A DNA stretch of 43,307 bases from an uncultured Eubacteriales bacterium (GTDB taxonomy: Bacteria; Bacillota; Clostridia; Oscillospirales; Acutalibacteraceae). Shown here in pieces: positions 24,772 through 32,937 of the stretch. Within the stretch, counting starts at the first letter, position 1, and every line of letters begins with the position of its first letter. The DNA is taken from the NCBI GenBank assembly GCA_900316025.1, contig ONBJ01000008.1, forward strand, positions 1 to 43,307, read 5' to 3'. Under the pieces are notes generated by a model that ran no database searches, was not told where the DNA came from, and saw nothing but the letters and a program-made list of their open reading frames with translations. The translations under genes were made by a program, and so were the position numbers.

Positions 24772-26271
24772 ATGAAGTATATAGACTATGTGCAGCTTAG
24801 TCCCATAGAAAAGCTTACTTACAACTTAGGTAACTTCTTCAAGGCTATTCCCGGTGCGTTGGCAGGCTTTTTCAGTGCAATAGGAAAATTTCTGAAATCG
24901 TTTATTCACGGAATAGGTGAGTTTTTTAAGGACTACGCAGCTTATTTCAAGACCGGCGGTCTTATGACAAAGCTTTCATACGTTATTATGGGAGCAGGCT
25001 GTGTAGCTTACGGTCAGGTTGTAAAGGGTATTATATTCTTTCTTGCGGAAATTTTATTCATTGTTTATATGGCTACTTTCGGAGGCGGCTATATATCAAA
25101 ATTCGGAACATTGGGTACAGTAGGGTCACATACGGAAATGTCAGATGATGGTTTTGAAATCAACGTACCCGGAGATGACTCAATGCTTATTCTCCTGTTC
25201 GGTACTTTGACACTGGTTCTTATTGTAGTATTTATAGCTATATATATACTCAATATAAAGGTTGCAGTAAACTGCGAAAAGATTGTTAAATCAGGTTCAA
25301 AGCCCAACACAATCAAAGAAGATATAAAACTTCTGACAGATGAGAAGTTCCATATCACACTTCTTACCGTTCCTACAATTCTGGTAAGCTGCTTTACAAT
25401 ATTGCCGTTGATATTCATGATATTGATAGCATTTACCAACTTCGACGGACAGCATCAGCCTCCTAACGTTCTCTTTACTTGGGTAGGTTTCAGTAACTTC
25501 GGCAATATCTTTGTCGGAAACGAAATGTATGCAAGAACATTCGGAAACGTTCTTGTATGGACATTTGTATGGGCAGTTGTTGCTACATTCTCATGTTACA
25601 TACTCGGTGTAATTATCGCCCTTATGATTAACAAAAAGGGCTTGAAATTCAAGGGTGCATTCAGAACCTGCTTCGTACTTTCTGTAGCAGTTCCTCAGTT
25701 CGTAACACTTCTTCTTATGGCTCAGATGCTTTCACAGGACGGCGTTGTAAACGTTTTCCTCCAGAATGCAGGACTTATAAAAGAACCTATACGTTTCCTG
25801 ACGGATACAAGTAATCCTAACCTTGCAAGAGCTACAATTATTCTTGTAAATATCTGGATAGGTGTACCTTATACAATCCTCAGTACAACAGGTATTCTCC
25901 TTAACATACCTGAAGACCTGTATGAATCGGCAAGAATAGACGGAGCAACACCTGTTGTTCAGTTTACAAAAATTACATTGCCTTACCTTGTATTCGTAAC
26001 AACACCTCAGTTGATTTCAACATTTGTTGGAAATATCAACAACTTCAACGTAATCTATCTCTTAAGCGGCGGCGGTCCTCAGAACAATGCTTACTATGGT
26101 GCGGGTTCAACCGACCTGCTCGTTACATGGCTGTTCAAGCTGACTATGGATAAGCACGATAACAACCTTGCTGCTTCAATCGGAATTATAGTATTTATCA
26201 TTTCAGCTACATTGTCGCTGGTTACATTCAATAATACTAAGTCCGCTAAAGATGAGGGGGCGTTCTCATGA
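24772..26271 (+). CDS. malF: Maltodextrin ABC transporter permease MalF-like
   Basis: A 499-residue membrane permease. The EAA loop EDLYESARIDGATPVVQFTK lies in the C-terminal half and contacts the ATPase. The N-terminal 80 residues are an amphipathic, Phe-rich segment (FFKAIPGALAGFFSAIGKFL) followed by an extra membrane pair before the conserved core, making it longer than most Firmicutes homologues. The RBS GGGGAG precedes ATG 24772. The stop overlaps the malG start (ATGA at 26268-26271), so the two halves of the pore are translationally coupled. Confidence 0.93.
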   Translation: MKYIDYVQLSPIEKLTYNLGNFFKAIPGALAGFFSAIGKFLKSFIHGIGEFFKDYAAYFKTGGLMTKLSYVIMGAGCVAYGQVVKGIIFFLAEILFIVYMATFGGGYISKFGTLGTVGSHTEMSDDGFEINVPGDDSMLILLFGTLTLVLIVVFIAIYILNIKVAVNCEKIVKSGSKPNTIKEDIKLLTDEKFHITLLTVPTILVSCFTILPLIFMILIAFTNFDGQHQPPNVLFTWVGFSNFGNIFVGNEMYARTFGNVLVWTFVWAVVATFSCYILGVIIALMINKKGLKFKGAFRTCFVLSVAVPQFVTLLLMAQMLSQDGVVNVFLQNAGLIKEPIRFLTDTSNPNLARATIILVNIWIGVPYTILSTTGILLNIPEDLYESARIDGATPVVQFTKITLPYLVFVTTPQLISTFVGNINNFNVIYLLSGGGPQNNAYYGAGSTDLLVTWLFKLTMDKHDNNLAASIGIIVFIISATLSLVTFNNTKSAKDEGAFS

Positions 26272-27122
26272 TAAAGAGCTACAAGACAAAAAGACTTATA
26301 GGCGATATTGTAGTATATACAATACTTACAATTCTGTCTATCATATGGGTTCTGCCCATCGTCTGGATAGTTATGACATCATTCTCAGGTGAGAAATCAG
26401 CTTTTATAGACCACGTTATCCCCAGCACCTGGACATTCAACAACTACATTGAACTGTTCACAAAGACAGAAACATTCAACTATCCCAGAGCTTTTCTGAA
26501 TACGCTCATAATCTCCATATTCTCATGCGTTATCTCAACTCTGAGCGTACTTATGGTTTCATACACATTCAGCCGTCTGAGATTTAAGTCAAGAAAAGCA
26601 TTCATGAATGTTGCAATGATTTTGGGAATGTTCCCCGGCTTCATGACTATGATAGCTATTTACTACATTCTTAAAGTAATCGGCTTGTCACAGAACATTG
26701 TAGGTCTTATCATTGTATATTCGGCAGGTGCTGCATTGGGTTACTTCATTTCAAAGGGCTTCTTCGATACAGTTCCTAAGGCATTGGACGAGGCGGCTAC
26801 CATAGACGGTGCTACCAAGAATCAGATTTTCTGGCAGATTATACTTCCTATGTCTAAGCCTATTGTTGTATATACCGTTATCACCTCATTTATAGGTCCC
26901 TGGACAGACTTCATTCTTGCAAGAATGTTGATACAGGACGCTTATGACCAGTATACGGTTGCTCTTGTTCTCTGGAATATGACCGATAAGACAAAGGTTG
27001 ACGAATTCTTCTACAGATTCTGTGCAGGTTCGGTAATAGTTGCAATTCCTATAACAGCTGTATTCCTCAAGATGCAGAAGTTCTATGTTGAGGGTATCAC
27101 CGGCGGTGCTGTAAAGGGTTAA
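26268..27122 (+). CDS. malG: Maltodextrin ABC transporter permease MalG-like
   Basis: A 284-residue inner-membrane permease of the MalG type with about six membrane segments. The EAA loop is KALDEAATIDGATKNQIFWQ. The C-terminus FYVEGITGGAVKG is the usual tail of this family and enters the substrate path in MalG structures. It overlaps malF by four bases and is followed by a terminator 50 bases later, ending the malEFG operon without an ATPase gene. Confidence 0.94.
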   Translation: MIKSYKTKRLIGDIVVYTILTILSIIWVLPIVWIVMTSFSGEKSAFIDHVIPSTWTFNNYIELFTKTETFNYPRAFLNTLIISIFSCVISTLSVLMVSYTFSRLRFKSRKAFMNVAMILGMFPGFMTMIAIYYILKVIGLSQNIVGLIIVYSAGAALGYFISKGFFDTVPKALDEAATIDGATKNQIFWQIILPMSKPIVVYTVITSFIGPWTDFILARMLIQDAYDQYTVALVLWNMTDKTKVDEFFYRFCAGSVIVAIPITAVFLKMQKFYVEGITGGAVKG

Positions 27123-27172
27123 AAAATCCTTTCTGTATGTGCCTTGTATACCTTGTATAACAAATAAAACAA

Positions 27173-27206
27173 GAGGTGAAGGCTTTGTTCTTCACCTCTC
27201 TCTTTA
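27173..27206 (+). terminator. Rho-independent terminator of malEFG
   Basis: GAGGTGAA (27173-27180) pairs with TTCACCTC (27191-27198), followed by TCTCTTTAT. Confidence 0.75.
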
Positions 27207-27210
27207 TATA

Positions 27211-27258
27211 AAGCACTTGTATATTCAGCTATATAATGCCGACTGTTTACAAGTGCTT
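27211..27258. repeat. Second inverted repeat after malG
   Basis: AAGCACTTGT (27211-27220) is complementary to ACAAGTGCTT (27249-27258) across a 28-base loop, followed by TT. It may be a backup terminator. The 478-base gap 27123-27600 otherwise holds two family B copies and no gene. Confidence 0.55.
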
Positions 27259-27361
27259 TTATACTAAGCTCCGAAATTACGCATTACACAGAAAAACATA
27301 CAAATGACTTGTTTATATTATGTGTTTTTCTTTTGCAATTATACACTGAAATAAAAATTTA

Positions 27362-27456
27362 TAAACTTAAAGGGCGTTGCTCTTTAAAATCCCACCAAAG
27401 GCTCTGCCTTTGGAAACCGTGAACTTTTGAAAAAGTTCAATCAAAACTTTTATGGC
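27362..27456 (-). repeat. Family B repeat, copy B4a (diverged)
   Basis: It has hairpins TAAAGGGC/GCTCTTTA, CCAAAGGC/GCCTTTGG and GAACTTT/AAAGTTC in the order of reverse-oriented family B, but with more changes than other copies. It faces copy B4b 40 bases away. Confidence 0.65.
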
Positions 27457-27496
27457 TGTGAAATCAGAGTTGTTGATGTAACTGAAAAAATAATAA

Positions 27497-27584
27497 ACCA
27501 TAAAGTTTAGGTCAAGCCTTTTCAAAGGCTTGCGGGTCGAGGGCAGAGCCCTCGTCAGGATTTTTAAGGGTGAAACCCTTAAAC
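27497..27584 (+). repeat. Family B repeat, copy B4b (one module missing)
   Basis: An 88-base forward copy with AAGCC, CGAGGGC and TAAGGG hairpins but lacking the CCAAAGGC module. Its CGAGGGCAGAGCCCTCG hairpin differs from CAAGGGCAGAGCCCTTG of B1/B2 by a compensated base-pair change. It ends 3 bases before the AAAGGAG ribosome site of the amylase gene. Confidence 0.85.
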
Positions 27585-27600
27585 GGAAAGGAGAATTTCA

Positions 27601-29244
27601 ATGATAAAAAAGCTTATAGCTATAGCTATGGCGGCGGCATTGTCGGTTTGTGCTTTTTCTGCGTGTTCTACGGATAATAATAACACGTCATCTTCATCAC
27701 AAAACACATCTTCAGGAAATGTACAGCCGCAAAAGGCGGTTCAGTCTGCGGATAACTACAGAAACTTTTATCAGATATTTGTAAACAGCTTCTGCGATTC
27801 AAATGACGATTCAGTCGGCGATATTCCTGGAATTATAAGCAAGCTCGATTACCTTAACGACGGCGACCCCGAAAAGGGGGACGATATTGGTATAGACGGT
27901 ATATGGCTTACGCCTATCGCCAAATCTTCATCTTACCATAAATATGATGTCGAGGACTATTGCTCAATCGACCCCAATTTCGGTACAATGGAGGACTTTG
28001 AAAAGCTTATCGCAGAATGTAACAAAAGAGGTATAAACGTTATAACCGATTTGGTTGTGAACCATTCTTCAAATAAACACGAGTGGTTTGTCAAAGCCTG
28101 CGAGGAGGTAAAACAAGGTAATTTTGACGGCTATGCAAAATATTACCACATTGTCAAGGAAGAAGATAAAACCACAGGTTATCGGCTTATTGAGGGTACA
28201 AACTATTACTATGAGGCTAATTTCTCCGATACTATGCCCGAACTCAACCTCTCTAATCCCGATGTAAGAGCCGAAATTAAAAAAATTATGAAGTTCTGGT
28301 TCGATAAGGGCGTATCAGGATTCCGTCTTGACGCAATAAAATATTACGATACAGGCGGAGATGACGGAAAGGATTTCTGCAAATGGATTTCCGATACTGC
28401 ACACGAACTTAAAAAGGATTCCTACATTGTCGGTGAAAACTGGTCGGGTACGGGACAAATATCAGACTGGTATTCAACGGGTATCGACAGCCAGTTCAAT
28501 TTCCCTATGAGTTCCGCTATAGGCGATTACGTAACTACGGTACGTACAGGAAACGTCAAAAAACTGTATACCACTATGCAGTCATGGCAGAAGAATATCA
28601 GGTCGAAAAATAAAAATGCCATCGACAGCCCCTTCCTTTCTAACCACGATATGGTAAGAAGTGCGGCTTATCTCGTTAAAAATCTCGAAAACGAAAAGCT
28701 TGCGGCTATGCTGTATATGCTTTCTCCCGGAACTCCCTACATATACTACGGCGAGGAACTTGGAATACTCGGAAGCGACAAGGATAATGACGGCACATAC
28801 CGTCTGCCTATGCCTTGGGAGGGTGATGAGCTGGACAAAATCAATGTTCCTAATATCGTCGGCATAACATCGGCAGAGGATTATGTTGTAACTACCGTAA
28901 AGGACGCTCAGAAAGATGATAATTCACTGCTCAAAACCTATCAGCAGATTATAAAACTCAAGCTTCAGAACCCCGAAATTGCGAGAGGTACTATAACAAA
29001 GGTTATCGAAACAAGTGAAAGTTATGCGGCAGGCTATGTTACAGAGTATGACGGAAATAAAATAATTGTATTCTGTAATGCCGACAAAACCGAAACTTTT
29101 TCAGGCGAAATAAGCAAATCCGACTGCGATTACAGCGGTATTGCAGGTCAGGTGACTGCACGTGATGTCACGGATTCAGAACAGGCTAAACTGGAAGGTA
29201 CTACCATTACCGTACCGCCTATGACTGCTGTTATTCTGCGTTGA
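27601..29244 (+). CDS. GH13 alpha-amylase-type glycoside hydrolase, lipoprotein
   Basis: A 547-residue extracellular enzyme anchored by lipid on Cys22 (lipobox FSAC), followed by a Ser/Asn/Thr flexible stretch. GH13 regions are all present: DLVVNHSS (region I), GFRLDAIKY with nucleophile D244 (II), IVGENW with acid/base E279 (III) and SNHD with D350 (IV). The barrel starts at YRNFYQIFVNSF and the C-terminus is a short beta domain. The family hydrolyses alpha-1,4-glucan or oligosaccharides. No starch-binding or dockerin domain is seen, so it probably acts on maltodextrins at the membrane beside the MalEFG importer. The RBS AAAGGAG (27587-27593) follows repeat B4b directly, so B4b would be in its leader. 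No strong promoter is visible between the malG terminator and this gene. Confidence 0.94.
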   Translation: MIKKLIAIAMAAALSVCAFSACSTDNNNTSSSSQNTSSGNVQPQKAVQSADNYRNFYQIFVNSFCDSNDDSVGDIPGIISKLDYLNDGDPEKGDDIGIDGIWLTPIAKSSSYHKYDVEDYCSIDPNFGTMEDFEKLIAECNKRGINVITDLVVNHSSNKHEWFVKACEEVKQGNFDGYAKYYHIVKEEDKTTGYRLIEGTNYYYEANFSDTMPELNLSNPDVRAEIKKIMKFWFDKGVSGFRLDAIKYYDTGGDDGKDFCKWISDTAHELKKDSYIVGENWSGTGQISDWYSTGIDSQFNFPMSSAIGDYVTTVRTGNVKKLYTTMQSWQKNIRSKNKNAIDSPFLSNHDMVRSAAYLVKNLENEKLAAMLYMLSPGTPYIYYGEELGILGSDKDNDGTYRLPMPWEGDELDKINVPNIVGITSAEDYVVTTVKDAQKDDNSLLKTYQQIIKLKLQNPEIARGTITKVIETSESYAAGYVTEYDGNKIIVFCNADKTETFSGEISKSDCDYSGIAGQVTARDVTDSEQAKLEGTTITVPPMTAVILR

Positions 29245-29340
29245 TTTTTATATTATTAATATATGCGGCGACCGTACAGCTTACTGAAAGCTTGTGTATT
29301 TTTCAGCTTAAAAGCCGCTTTGATTTATGAGGAGGTTCTT

Positions 29341-31737
29341 ATGATGAATTTAGCCGTATGTACATCTGTTACGGCATTGATACTTACATTTTTTCAGGCT
29401 GCTGTTACATTCTTAAACCTTTGCGGTTCGTCTGTTCCTGAAATATATTCACGGCTGCCCGGAAACAAAATATTTAACTTTCAGCTTGCAGCCGAAGCAG
29501 TTCTTGTAGTGCTTTCTGTTTTAGGCCTTGCCGATGTAGCAGGACTTGGAGTTTGTCTGTCTGTTATTCTTGGCTGTATGGGAAGCTCAACTATATTTTT
29601 GGTTCTGGATTTCTGCGGAAATATCGTTCCTCAAAGATATAAAGGATTGTTTTCGTTTGTCACAAAAACTCTTACAATAGTGTTAATGCTGGAGCTTACG
29701 CTTTTTAATTTCAATACCTATGACTTCCTTTCAGGCGGTTATGAACAGACAGAAGTGGATTTTTCCAAAGTTTCCGTAGTAAACGGAAATCTGAATACGG
29801 ACAAATCAGTAACGCTTAACGGAGGTTCGATAGAACTTGAAAATGTAGGAATACCCGTAGGTTCAATCAGCGTAAATGTTTCAACCGAATTTTCATCGTC
29901 CGTTGACTTTAAGCTCAGGTATGCCGATGAAACAAACGCTCAGTACAGAGCAGCTCCTGCGGAATTTTCGGTTATAAAGAATAACCGCCGCTCAGCTACA
30001 GTACCGCTTGCATTTTCGGGAAAGGTTTCAAAGCTTATGCTGAGCTACACAAAGCCGTCAGGACAGGAAAACAGTATAAACATAAAGTCGGTTACGCTGA
30101 ATAAGCCTGTTGAGCTTGAATTTAATTTGCTCAGAATTGTAACAATTCTGTTCTTTGCCTTGCTGTGTTATCTGCTTCTGAATACAGATGTATTCAGAAA
30201 ACCCGTTAAGAACAGCGGACATAATATGAAAGCCGCTGCATTGGTTTTGTCGGTAATATTTGTGTATACAGCATTTGTTTCAATTACTCTTTACAGAAAT
30301 GATAATCAGGCTTCCCTTGAAGAAGAATTTTCACTTTCAAGCGGAAATCAGATTACCAGAGAGCTTGTGGACGCATTTGAAAAAGGAAATGCGGAGCTTG
30401 ATATTCAGGCTGACAGCAGTCTTACATCTCTGGAAAATCCATATGACTGGAGTCAGCGTGAAGAACATAACGCCGTATACAGTTGGGATCACGTTTTCTA
30501 TAACGGAAAATATTATTCCTATTACGGAATAGCACCTGTCATACTGCTTTTTATTCCTTATCATCTTATAACGGGATATTATTTCCCTACAGTATGGGCG
30601 GTAATGCTTTTCGGAAGTATAGGAATAGTATTTCTGATAAAGCTTCTGAAAGCCATACTTGAACGATGGTTCGGCGAAATTCCTTTCGGATTTGCCGTAT
30701 CGGCTATGGTAATTATATTATGCTCGTGCGGAGTGTGGGCAAACTTTGTTACACCTAATTTCTATGAGATTTCCCAGACATCAGGCTTTGCCTTTGTGAC
30801 GGCAGGTGCATATTTTATGATTACATCTGAAATAATAAGTGATGACAAAAACATTAATTGTACTAAGCTGGCAATAGCAACATCTTTGCTGGCACTGGCT
30901 GTTCTGTGCAGACCCACACTGGCAGTATATTGTATGGCGGCACTTTTGTTTATAGCTTTTGGTTTCCTTAAAATAAAGAAGCAGTTTTCCGCTGATACCT
31001 CGAAAAAGAAAAAGGACAGCAAAAAAGGTGATATGTATATAAAATATTTCAGTTGTGCATTGATACCCTTTGTTGTTATAGGAAGCATACAGATGTACTA
31101 TAACTATGTACGCTTCGGTTCTTTTACGGATTTCGGAATTGACTACTCGCTTACAATAAATGACTTTACACGGGCAGAATCACACATATCGCAAATATTC
31201 ATAGGATTTTTCAACTTCCTGTTTGCGATGCCTTTGGTTGATACTGTATTTCCTTTTATCCATTCCAATTTTACAAAGCTTGATACAAACGGATACTATT
31301 TTGTAGCTAACACTATAGCCTGCGGAATTATATTCAAGGCACTTCCTTCACTGTCATATCTGTATGCAGGAAAAGCCTACAGCTTTTCATCAATTAATAG
31401 CAGAAGGCGAAACCTTATTCTTATTCTTGCAGTTTCGGTAATAGCTCCGTTTATGATTATATTCTCCATAGCTGAGAGCGGTTACGGTGTTCGTTATGCA
31501 ACCGACTTCGACTGGCAGATAGTTACGGGAGCATTTATTATTGCGTTTACCGTTTACAGCTCGATAAAAAATGACGCTGTTAAAAGAATACTCGGAAAGC
31601 TTCTTGTATTTTCAGTGGTGCTTAGTATTGTGGTATTTTTTGCACAGCTTTATGAGCATCACCTTGTGAATGTCAGAACCGTACAGCTCCATGCCGGTTT
31701 TATGAATCTGGCAAGGTGCTTTGAGTTTTGGAAATAA
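29341..31737 (+). CDS. Large polytopic membrane protein, GT-C-like, function unknown
   Basis: A 798-residue membrane protein. ATG 29341 or 29344 fits AGGAGG (29330-29335); an earlier in-frame ATG at 29263 has no ribosome site. An N-terminal block of four membrane segments is followed by a soluble beta-rich domain of about 130 residues (VDFSKVSVVNGNL ... SINIKSVTLNKPVE), then about nine more membrane segments. WDHVFYNGKYYSYYGIAPV between two segments is a pattern seen in Firmicutes membrane proteins annotated as putative glycosyltransferases. A GT-C type sugar transferase is possible but I see no certain catalytic motif. It begins 96 bases after the amylase stop with no terminator between them, so it may be co-transcribed. 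Confidence 0.7.
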   Translation: MMNLAVCTSVTALILTFFQAAVTFLNLCGSSVPEIYSRLPGNKIFNFQLAAEAVLVVLSVLGLADVAGLGVCLSVILGCMGSSTIFLVLDFCGNIVPQRYKGLFSFVTKTLTIVLMLELTLFNFNTYDFLSGGYEQTEVDFSKVSVVNGNLNTDKSVTLNGGSIELENVGIPVGSISVNVSTEFSSSVDFKLRYADETNAQYRAAPAEFSVIKNNRRSATVPLAFSGKVSKLMLSYTKPSGQENSINIKSVTLNKPVELEFNLLRIVTILFFALLCYLLLNTDVFRKPVKNSGHNMKAAALVLSVIFVYTAFVSITLYRNDNQASLEEEFSLSSGNQITRELVDAFEKGNAELDIQADSSLTSLENPYDWSQREEHNAVYSWDHVFYNGKYYSYYGIAPVILLFIPYHLITGYYFPTVWAVMLFGSIGIVFLIKLLKAILERWFGEIPFGFAVSAMVIILCSCGVWANFVTPNFYEISQTSGFAFVTAGAYFMITSEIISDDKNINCTKLAIATSLLALAVLCRPTLAVYCMAALLFIAFGFLKIKKQFSADTSKKKKDSKKGDMYIKYFSCALIPFVVIGSIQMYYNYVRFGSFTDFGIDYSLTINDFTRAESHISQIFIGFFNFLFAMPLVDTVFPFIHSNFTKLDTNGYYFVANTIACGIIFKALPSLSYLYAGKAYSFSSINSRRRNLILILAVSVIAPFMIIFSIAESGYGVRYATDFDWQIVTGAFIIAFTVYSSIKNDAVKRILGKLLVFSVVLSIVVFFAQLYEHHLVNVRTVQLHAGFMNLARCFEFWK

Positions 31738-31855
31738 ATAAAAATGAACAGGAGTTTTTGTTATAAATGTACATATAATCATAGGTTTTGTATAAATGAC
31801 CAAAAATATAAATAAAATTTTTGTTCTTTTTATACTATACTTTTTGAAGGTCAGG

Positions 31856-31864
31856 TGATATAAT
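31856..31864 (+). promoter_or_regulatory. Extended -10 promoter of the APH-like kinase gene
   Basis: TG-A-TATAAT (31856-31864) lies 61 bases before the ATG. No good -35 box is seen. The 188 bases between the membrane-protein gene and the kinase hold no gene. Confidence 0.5.
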
Positions 31865-31925
31865 TTATCTGTATGGATAGTCGTCAGATATGTACGGCTA
31901 AATATAAAAAGAAAGGTGGATTTAT

Positions 31926-32678
31926 ATGACATATGATAAAATACTTGCCGAACGTAAGGGCAAGGTTGTCTATAAAATAGGCGACAGCGTTGTAAAGCTT
32001 TTTGAAAGTGAGTTTCACCCTAAATCAGATGTTCTTAACGAGGCTTTGAATCAGGCAAGAGTAGAGGAAACAGGTCTTCCTATTCCTAATCTTACAGCAG
32101 TTTCTATCATAGACGGAAAATGGGCAATTACTATAGATTATGTCGAAGGAAAAACATTACAGGAACTTATGAACGAAAATCCCGATAAAATTGATGAATA
32201 CCTTAATATGTTTGTCGATTTGCAGCTTGAGGTTCACAGTAAAAGAGCACCTCTGCTCAATAAGCTTAAGGATAAGATGAACAGAAAAATTTCCAGCCTT
32301 CAGGATGTAGACGCAACTACACGTTATGAACTGCATACAAGACTGGAGTCTATGCCTAAGCATACCAAGGTTTGTCACGGAGATTTCAACCCCAGCAACA
32401 TAATAATAGATGATAAGGGTGAGGTTCATATTCTCGACTGGTCGCATGCTACTCAGGGAAATGCAGCAGCAGATGCAGCAAGAACATACCTTATATTCTC
32501 ATTAAGACAGCCTGAACTTGCTGATAAGTATCTTAAACTGTTCTGTGCAAAGAGCAATACTGCAAAGCAGTATGTTCAGCAGTGGCTTCCGATAGTGGCA
32601 GCATCACAGCTTGTAAAGGGACGTGACGATGAAAAAGAGTTCCTTATGAGATGGATAGATGTTGTTGAATATGATTGA
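31926..32678 (+). CDS. APH-family phosphotransferase
   Basis: A 250-residue cytoplasmic kinase-like protein of the aminoglycoside/choline phosphotransferase fold. The catalytic loop is VCHGDFNPSN (D153, N158) and the metal-binding aspartate is D171 in HILDWSHAT. The N-terminal lobe shows VVYKIGDSVVKLF in place of a standard glycine loop and IPNLTAVS as the strand before the hinge. The substrate cannot be read from sequence: sugars, choline and antibiotics are all phosphorylated by this fold, and most chromosomal members are not resistance genes. The RBS AGAAAGG lies before ATG 31926. It is monocistronic, closed by a strong terminator. Confidence 0.87.
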   Translation: MTYDKILAERKGKVVYKIGDSVVKLFESEFHPKSDVLNEALNQARVEETGLPIPNLTAVSIIDGKWAITIDYVEGKTLQELMNENPDKIDEYLNMFVDLQLEVHSKRAPLLNKLKDKMNRKISSLQDVDATTRYELHTRLESMPKHTKVCHGDFNPSNIIIDDKGEVHILDWSHATQGNAAADAARTYLIFSLRQPELADKYLKLFCAKSNTAKQYVQQWLPIVAASQLVKGRDDEKEFLMRWIDVVEYD

Positions 32679-32709
32679 TTTATAGTTTCAGCGATTATGC
32701 AGATGTTTT

Positions 32710-32750
32710 GCGGAAATCCCTCAACGGGATTTCCGCTTGCTTTTTATTTT
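32710..32750 (+). terminator. Rho-independent terminator of the APH-like gene
   Basis: GCGGAAATCCC (32710-32720) pairs perfectly with GGGATTTCCGC (32726-32736), followed by a T-rich run. Confidence 0.93.
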
Positions 32751-32792
32751 TATATTTGGTAACAGATTAAAGCTTGTTCTGTGCTGAAACGA

Positions 32793-32894
32793 GGCGGCGA
32801 TTGCAGCCCGTTTCGGACTTTGTCCGAAACGAACTTTCAGGCAAAGCCTGAAAGTTGTCAAAAGCGAATGCTTTTGACGACTGCAATCGCCGCC
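32793..32894 (-). repeat. Family A three-hairpin repeat, copy A4
   Basis: A 14-base outer stem GGCGGCGATTGCAG (32793-32806) / complement (32881-32894) encloses hairpins 32809-32831 (CGTTTCGGAC arms), 32832-32856 (AACTTTCAGGC arms) and 32857-32878 (GTCAAAAGC arms). The first is shared with A3 and the third with A1. The right flank carries GTCTGAGCGAAGCC, the inverse of the left flank of A1, so A4 lies in the opposite orientation. Confidence 0.88.
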
Positions 32895-32937
32895 GTCTGA
32901 GCGAAGCCGCAAATTTTATTTTGCGGTATATTGCTGT

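Noticed and set aside
31926-32678. APH-like gene as an antibiotic resistance gene
   Set aside because: Only the general kinase fold is visible. It is a solitary chromosomal gene with no mobile context and no specific resistance-family motif.
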